From Mercenaria mercenaria (lineage: Eukaryota; Mollusca; Bivalvia; Venerida; Veneridae): a stretch of DNA of 64,000 nucleotides. Position 1 is the first letter of the stretch. Each line of letters starts with the position of its first letter. The notes beneath the pieces were generated by a model. It had not been told where the DNA came from. It ran no database searches and saw only the letters and a list, made by a program, of their open reading frames with translations. This document shows positions 58,372-64,000 of this stretch, in pieces. The position numbers and the translations under genes are program-made. The stretch lies in NCBI RefSeq assembly GCF_021730395.1, contig NC_069367.1, positions 17,234,501-17,298,500 of the forward strand, in the 5' to 3' direction.

Positions 58372-58932
58372 TCGCGATGGCGTGAGCGCGGATTTTTTTA
58401 GCACATTTCGATGTGTCGTTGCGACGTGCGTGAAAGTTTTGTGCGCACTGAAACGAATTATTAACGAGATAGTAACAATGTAACATAACGAAACATAGAA
58501 TGCAACAGAACGAAACATTTTATGTCAAGTTGGCTTGCTCGCCATTAGCAAAGAGTTTGTTTTTACGTGTTGGCGCGGGCGCCAGGACGAAAGAAAATGT
58601 CTCATTATGTGCGCGCGCGGCCATGTAGCGCATTTTGTTACGTTTCACTTCGTCTTGTCGTGGGTGCCAACGTGCCAGCACAAAATATTTGCTGATGGCG
58701 CGCACGCCAACGCAAAACAAAGAAACATTTATTTTCGTCTTGGCGTGCGCGCAAACACGAAATAAAATGTTTTGTTATACCGCGTTCTATGTTTCGTTAA
58801 GTAGCATTGTTAGATTCATGCGAGCACCAAAGCGACACACAAAATTTTCAAAATTTTGTTATGCCGCGTAAGCGCGCGCTCCAGGATAACACAATAAAAT
58901 GTGCTACACAAACCGCGTGCACGCCAACGCGA
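58372..58932. mobile_element. CpG-rich inverted-repeat element, about 560 bp
   Basis: Left end TCGCGATGGCGTGAGCGCGG with AGCACATTT some 30 bp in; right end AAATGTGCT, then CCGCGTGCACGCCAACGCGA, its approximate inverse. The interior alternates GGCGCGNNCGCCA-type boxes with ACGAAA and AAAATGTTTTG in both orientations, so much of it can fold back. It is strikingly GC- and CpG-rich against its flanks. Frames at 58520-58871 on both strands arise from this structure. No transposase. Confidence 0.7.
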
Positions 58933-59196
58933 AAAAAAGAGATGTTCTAAATTATCCACCATATTGTACACATTATTGAGTTATAAAATAGTGTTTTGAT
59001 CTCCATTGGTATTCAGAAATACATTTTCACATTGTGCTTCTCTCAAACTTTTGTTGTTTTGAGATAAATGAAAAGGTTTCAGAGCATCCGATTTATTTTA
59101 ATTTCACGGGATGGCGAAAGAATGGCAGTAATATTTGAATCGTCCAGCTGTCAGACAAACAATTGCATGTTTTTGTTGTTTTTTTTGTTTTTTTTT

Positions 59197-59240
<44 letters not shown>

Positions 59241-59800
59241 TAACCATAAACTCGAAGCATGGATCCAATACAGTGACAGTTTGGAAAGTTGTTCCATATA
59301 CTGAACGGATGCTTCTAAAGGTGACACCAGTTTCCTATTGTAGAAAAAAGTCAGAGTCTGCAATATGTTTCAGACATACTCTGTTTTTAAGATTATTCCC
59401 GTATTTGGACATAAAATATTTTTGCCAGAAACTGCTGGCATGGCCACTTTTTCCTATATCTATACATGGGATATTTTTAAAGATTCTCGTCAAAAAACAG
59501 CTGGCCCGATTTTAGAATACTAGTTGTTTCACCAAACTCTCTACCGAGCCTATAAGAGCGATCCGTCAAAATAAATGGTCAGAAGAGGGCGTGGCAGCTG
59601 TTCCATATATAACGGATATGTATATGGTGGAAAGTTCTACTCGCCAGCAAATGATTTATCAGAAATATTCCTTTATTGACTATTCAAACCAATTTGATTC
59701 GTCAAAAAACGCCTCAATGGAGTGGTGTTAGTTCTCACATAACCTTCTTCTTTTCATCTGCAAGTCCTTTTTAAAAGTAATTTTACAGAAATGTTTTTTA
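58933..59800. other. Noncoding with (TG)n
   Basis: (GT)n at about 59198-59235 after T-rich sequence. Overlapping frames on both strands translate the repeat. No gene recognised. Confidence 0.5.
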
Positions 59801-59802
59801 GA

Positions 59803-59968
59803 TGGGTAGGGTAGGGCAGGGTAGGGTAGGATAGGATAGGATAGGGATAGGGATAGGGATAGGGATAGGATGGGATGGAGAGATAGGATAGGATAGGGTA
59901 GGATAAGGATAGGATAGGATAGGATGGGATAGGATAAAGATAAAGATAAAGATAAAGATAAGATAAGA
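59803..59968. repeat. (GGGTA/GGATA)n microsatellite
   Basis: GGGTA units change to GGATA and GGGATA, then to AAAGAT. G-rich on the plus strand. The minus-strand LSYPILSYP frames are its translation. Confidence 0.95.
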
Positions 59969-60167
59969 CTTCCTTCACATATCGTTAATGGTCTACACTC
60001 GGATGGGCAATATTGGAAATAGTCGACATTGTCTTTAATATAGGAAAATGACATTTGGACGGAATAACACTACCATGCACATTGAAAGATACTGCTTCAT
60101 CTTCAGTCATGTAACTGTTATCCTTTTGCAAATTTGTTGCAGATGAATGCTGCGTATGTTATGTAAT

Positions 60168-60207
60168 AGAATTCCGCTTAAGCTAGTGCTAGGAAGCGTG
60201 AGAGGTG
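60168..60207 (-). repeat. Dispersed hairpin element, partial copy 3
   Basis: GAATTCCGCTTAAGCTAGTG then CTAGGAAGCGTGAGAGGT is the inverse of the right half of the copy at 54530-54630. Confidence 0.55.
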
Positions 60208-60209
60208 TA

Positions 60210-61604
60210 ACATATTTTGTATTGATATAAAGGTAGTTATATATATCCGGTAACTCGAAATGCAAAATATGGGTATTTGTATCAAATTTCATTATCACAG
60301 GTCATTGTCAATAGCCAGTGTCATTGTCAGAGATTTCTTGAAATGTTTCATAAAGCTGTTTCACCTATTGCTTTGTTGTGGATATTGATGGCATAATATG
60401 GTATGATACAGTTAGGGTAGTTTATATTAAATTTTATCATTTTTATGAGTAAAAGTATGCCGCCATGTTATTTATCACCATGTCGTCTTGGGTCTCAGAC
60501 CTTCTGGAATTTATATGAATAAACTTGTAAACGTGTATATGTCAATCGGGGGCTTTTATTAGTTTTAATATTTCAGCAAAGTTTGGTTGCGTTGTAGATC
60601 ATTATGTAAGTACAAACATGACTATTTAATCACTTTATAATTTAAGTAAGCTATTGTTACTAGTCAGGTGTAACTATAAAGAAAAGCCAGCAACAAACTA
60701 AAATCTAATTTATTAAATGAAATTTACAAAATGTCAGAGTAGAATTAATAGCTGGTCCTAAAATATACAATATCCAATCCTCACCGACCCTGATTTTGTA
60801 GCTTTAAAGAAGTTCCTTTAAGTTTAATCTCTTGTATAAAATCACTATGGAAATAATTCCCACAATTAGATGAAATAATATTCTCACCAAATAAATAAAT
60901 TCTGGTAATAATCATTTTATTAGAACTGTAATTGAGCTTCAAAGATATGTTCCAAAGATTTTAGTTCATAGTATGCTACTTCCAAAGATAACCAGATAAG
61001 AAAAGCGGTCCTAAAATAGTACTAGAAGTTTCTCCCAAGTTCTATTCCATAACTTCCTATAATTTCTTTTGTTTATGGAATGTAAACCACAGGTCCTATT
61101 TACAGAAAAAGTCATTGGTACTAGAAAGTCCATTATGTCTTTAGGCAAATAATTACTTAAAACAGAATGGAGAAAATCCATATGTTCATTGAAGCAACCA
61201 CTGGATCAAAAGCAATAACATCACAAAATAACCAACGTGTAAGCAAATGCAGGAAAGAATATACAAACAAAAACACATATATAACAATATATAGAAGCAA
61301 ACGTATTTTTTTAATATATTTGAAAGAAAGATGAACATTTACCGTCATCGTCCCTATTTGATACCCGACTAACTTGTAAATGCACTGTTTTACATCTAAC
61401 CGAAGTTTGTACATTGTAATTGCCGATGTTAATTTTGCGTCTTCTGTGAACCTAACTATTGTGTTCAACTTCAGCCTAATGCTTCGTTCTCATAAGTCAT
61501 TTTTGGATATTTCCCTTCTCGTGTAGTATTTTTGCGTCCTTTTCATTCCCACAACGTGAATGTGACAGTTCTGTTCTCAAAATTTATATGTGACTTTTCT
61601 AGTC
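60210..61604. other. Noncoding, 3' flank of gene B
   Basis: Lies downstream of the gene B stop codon (minus strand) and may contain its 3' UTR. The frame at 61157-61468 is not supported. Confidence 0.4.
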
Positions 61605-61724
61605 TCACAATGTGAACGTGACCGTTCCGTTGTCGATCGATTCGTCCTCGGTGGTCACTACAGCTTCATTCACGTGACCGTTCTCGTCTTCTTCGTACAC
61701 TGTGTCTGCTAACGTGAATTTAAC
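61605..61724 (-). CDS. Gene B, last exon (exchanger-like C-terminus)
   Basis: Acceptor TTTCAG, then 39 codons in phase 0 and TGA. Begins VKFTLADTVYEEDENGHVNE and ends SIDNGTVTFTL. The last residues parallel NGTIVFTL of the exon at 23188-23298, with the same phase and acidic character. FTL-COOH fits a class II PDZ ligand. Confidence 0.75.
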   Translation of the reverse strand, partial: VKFTLADTVYEEDENGHVNEAVVTTEDESIDNGTVTFTL

Positions 61725-62021
61725 CTGAAATTTTATGTTTCTATTATCTACAGTTTTCATCAAAACATAGATCTATTTATTTACTAGTTAACAAGTAATG
61801 TTAAAGCCTCTCATACAGATATATTAGAGTATTTACATAAACTGATAAGGTAAGGCCAAAGCAAAAATATACTGAAAACAAATCTGATTGGGGTCGTAGG
61901 TATAAATCTTTCACAGGATGCTCTTGAACTGTTGTTGTGATTTAGAGAGTTTTTATATATCTGCCGAACAGAACCGTATAAAATATAACTAAAATTAAAA
62001 GTTTAAGTTCTGAAAGCAAAC

Positions 62022-62234
62022 CTGGCTTGGTTTTCGATCTGTAAAAGCTCGAGTGCCATCCAGATTAAATGAAAGACTCTTTGGAGGTAGCCGTGGAGAC
62101 GCTTCGCCTTCCTCAACCTTTGTACACATGTCACGAAGCACTTTGTTCTTCCGATGTTTACGTCGAAGATGTGAAATCAGGTGGTGATTATGGTCGTGCA
62201 CCAAGTTCTTGTCGTGTACCTTGAGGTGAAGCCG
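62022..62234 (-). CDS. Gene B, penultimate exon
   Basis: Acceptor CTGTTCTCAG, donor GTTTGC, 71 codons, phase 0 at both ends. Begins RLHLKVHDKNLVHDHNHH, then a basic run LISHLRRKHRKNKVLRDM, then a Pro/Ser-rich part (EASPRLPPKSLSFNLDGT). The TVRSRLHLKVHDKNLV join resembles the RSYNRHxL region of NHE cytoplasmic tails, a weak but suggestive likeness. A soluble regulatory tail is inferred. Confidence 0.75.
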
Positions 62235-62303
62235 CTGAGAACAGATAATTATAACAGACGTTAAGATTCATGTAATGTGTTTAATCATTTCCACAATTTC
62301 CAT

Positions 62304-62382
62304 TTAGGAATGTTACCTCATTTAGGAATGTTACCTCATTTAGGAGGTACCTCATTTAGGAATGGTACCTCATTTCGGAATT
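62304..62382. repeat. 18-bp tandem repeat in gene B intron
   Basis: ATTTAGGAATGTTACCTC repeated about four times, the third copy shortened. Confidence 0.9.
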
Positions 62383-62389
62383 AAACGCT

Positions 62390-63317
62390 ATTTTTGCGCG
62401 TTTTGGCGGGTATAAACCACATTGACACTTCTTATAAACCCACGAATCCCGCTAGCGATTCTTTAATTATTTGTAGAAGTCCCAGTTTGGTTTATATCCG
62501 TCCAAAACGTACAAAAGTAACATTCAGTCCGTATATATTACATGTTTGTGGTAACTTGCTAAACAAATAAGTGGTTTGCTTTCCGTGAGTGTCAGAAAAT
62601 CAAATTAAATGTCAGGATATCGATTTTTTCGACATCTCAATGGAAGAGCCAAAAAGATACGCCCATATTCGCCTTCCTCAAGATTTCTATTTTAAATATC
62701 CTTCGATCAAAAAAGCCACGTAGTCGTGTCGACTCAATTTTGAATTTTACCGTCAGAAAAAAGAGTTTTGGCTATAATTTAACGTTCTTTTTTTAATATC
62801 GGTTTTCAAAAATGAAAGATGATTTCGAACGACGCCTTTTCAATAATTTTTTTTTTGTGTGAATGACGCCAGATCGCGTGTGTAATTCCGTAAAAAATAC
62901 AAATACTTATATAGATATTGATATAGATTTAGTTTTCATGTCTCTCTTGGGAGCGATGGTGTACAGCAACACTGTTGTCATATTATGAAGCGTTGTTATG
63001 ACCACACGGATTTATTCAATTTTTTTCTGCTGATGGACCAGTCTAGATTTATACGCCGTTCTTTTAGGTAGACCTAGAGGTCGCGGTCAAATTTGGGTTC
63101 AGCAGAAAAAAAAATCTTTTTCGTCCATTCATGAAATAATCTTTTGTTTCTTTTTATCTATCTTGAATTTGAAAGTAGGTCTTGTCATTCAATTTATACG
63201 CAGTATGAAGGACTGTCCATTCAGACAGCTCAACTCAAATAAATTTGCCTTGCTATAAATCAATCAAAAACCGTATGTATGTCGTTAACTACAATTTAAA
63301 TAACAACTAGTCCTTAC
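62390..63317. other. Gene B intron, no other feature
   Basis: Lies between two in-phase exons. No gene or known repeat recognised. Confidence 0.45.
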
Positions 63318-63421
63318 ACTTCGGACGGTATGCATCGTATTAGTGAAGAATTTGTGAATATTGTCACCATGAGCTTTATTTTCTTCCCTATGTTCTTGGT
63401 CCCGCTTGTCCACTAGGTTAT
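63318..63421 (-). CDS. Gene B, third exon from the end
   Basis: Acceptor TTTTTGCAG, donor GTAAGG. It completes an aspartate codon, then encodes NLVDKRDQEHREENKAHG and DNIHKFFTNTMHTVRS: charged, helical-looking, with no membrane segment. Its phase agrees with both neighbours. Confidence 0.75.
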
Positions 63422-63905
63422 CTGCAAAAAGATTGTATTCAAAAGCTTAAACTGTTTCTTACATCAACGTTATAATAGAAGTAAACGTTATAATCAAACT
63501 TGATACTGAACTTCAAATCCAGTTTAATAATCTTGAGATTTCGAAGGAAATAAACATTATGCAAAAGTAAATAAAAACAAGCCGACTGTACAAAAGGATT
63601 TCAGATTTAAAAATTCATACTATTAACATAGGTTTTTAGGTGTTGCTTTAAAAATATAGGATTTAATTACTTTCAACTTGCTTATATTATTTCAAACTAG
63701 TGATTACGGCTTTATTATTTGTATCATGCACTAGAGAGGAAAGCAAAAGTTCAAACTCTCAATAGCTGTGTTATACAAATAGTAAGTGGCACCTACAAAA
63801 TAACAAACAAAAACGAAATAATAAAAATCAACAAAAACTTTTATTTTCACTGGATCTGGGCATGTATTTGCAGGAGATAAATCACGTATAACCAAGATTA
63901 TTCAC

Positions 63906-64000
63906 CTACTGTTAATACATGCATTTCCTTTTCTTTTTCAAATACTGTGCCATGGCCGAATATTTCTTGCGCAAATGAACATTGGGTATCTACGTATTGT
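63906..64000 (-). CDS. Gene B, fourth exon from the end (runs off the window)
   Basis: Open on the minus strand from the window edge: QYVDTQCSFAQEIFGHG then TVFEKEKEMHVLTV, ending with one base before GTGAAT. That base plus AT of the next exon makes the aspartate of DNLVDKR, so the join is in phase. The 5' part of the gene lies beyond 64000. The identity as a Na+/H+ exchanger rests mainly on the shared C-terminus with gene A; another membrane-protein family is possible. Confidence 0.65.

Noticed and set aside
59803-59968. Telomeric array
   Set aside because: Units are mixed GGGTA, GGATA and GGGATA rather than TTAGGG, and the run fades into AAAGAT repeats. An ordinary microsatellite.

Overview
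The window looks like a piece of a lophotrochozoan, most probably bivalve mollusc, nuclear genome. It is AT-rich and gene-poor, its genes are split by introns, and it is crowded with repeats of the kind known from bivalves: elements bounded by ATGTCTCC/GGAGACAT, a pearl-like element with tandem core repeats and an ACGG tail, tRNA-derived SINEs, CR1/Jockey-like LINEs, short inverted-repeat elements and long minisatellites. No prokaryotic operon, CRISPR array, rRNA gene or clearly functional tRNA gene was seen.

Three host coding loci can be supported. (1) A single-exon membrane-protein gene at 12255-13313 (+), with an APD1-4-like ectodomain, a transmembrane segment and two PPSY motifs in the tail. 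(2) The N-terminal half of a plasma-membrane-type Na+/H+ exchanger (SLC9/NHE), in seven exons on the minus strand from 30625 down to 24533, and a separate last exon at 23188-23298. The core exons expected between them are missing. (3) The last four exons of a second minus-strand gene at 64000-61605. Its final exon ends in nearly the same peptide as locus 2, so it is probably a tandem paralogue of the exchanger whose 5' part lies beyond the window.

Layout. 1-10 kb: LINE remnants, a degenerate 150-190-bp tandem repeat, and a minus-strand LINE broken by a 568-bp inverted-repeat element with a perfect 8-bp target duplication. 10.4-10.8 kb: tRNA-like units in an LTR-like (TRIM-like) setting. 12-13.4 kb: the APD-like gene. 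14-17.4 kb: foldback, tandem and pearl-like repeats. 17.4-22.6 kb: LINE fragments, a LINE nested inside another LINE, and a 34-bp minisatellite that appears to have grown from the LINE's reverse-transcriptase sequence. 23-31 kb: the exchanger, with a 2.5-kb 32-bp minisatellite in an intron. 31.9-37.5 kb: a tandem duplication split by a LINE that itself carries a short DNA transposon. 39.5-43.8 kb: a 49-bp satellite. 44.8-46.2 kb: two near-identical 470-bp direct repeats. 53.5-55.5 kb: two inverted-repeat elements carrying a tRNA-like box B, with a SINE between them. 58.4-58.9 kb: a CpG-rich inverted-repeat element. 61.6-64 kb: the second exchanger-like gene.

The genes do not form an operon. 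The only functional link visible is the pair of exchanger-like loci in the same orientation. Most of the window is repeat, and most of the short open frames are not genes. Exon borders were set by eye from splice signals, reading phase and family resemblance. No alignment or database search was run.
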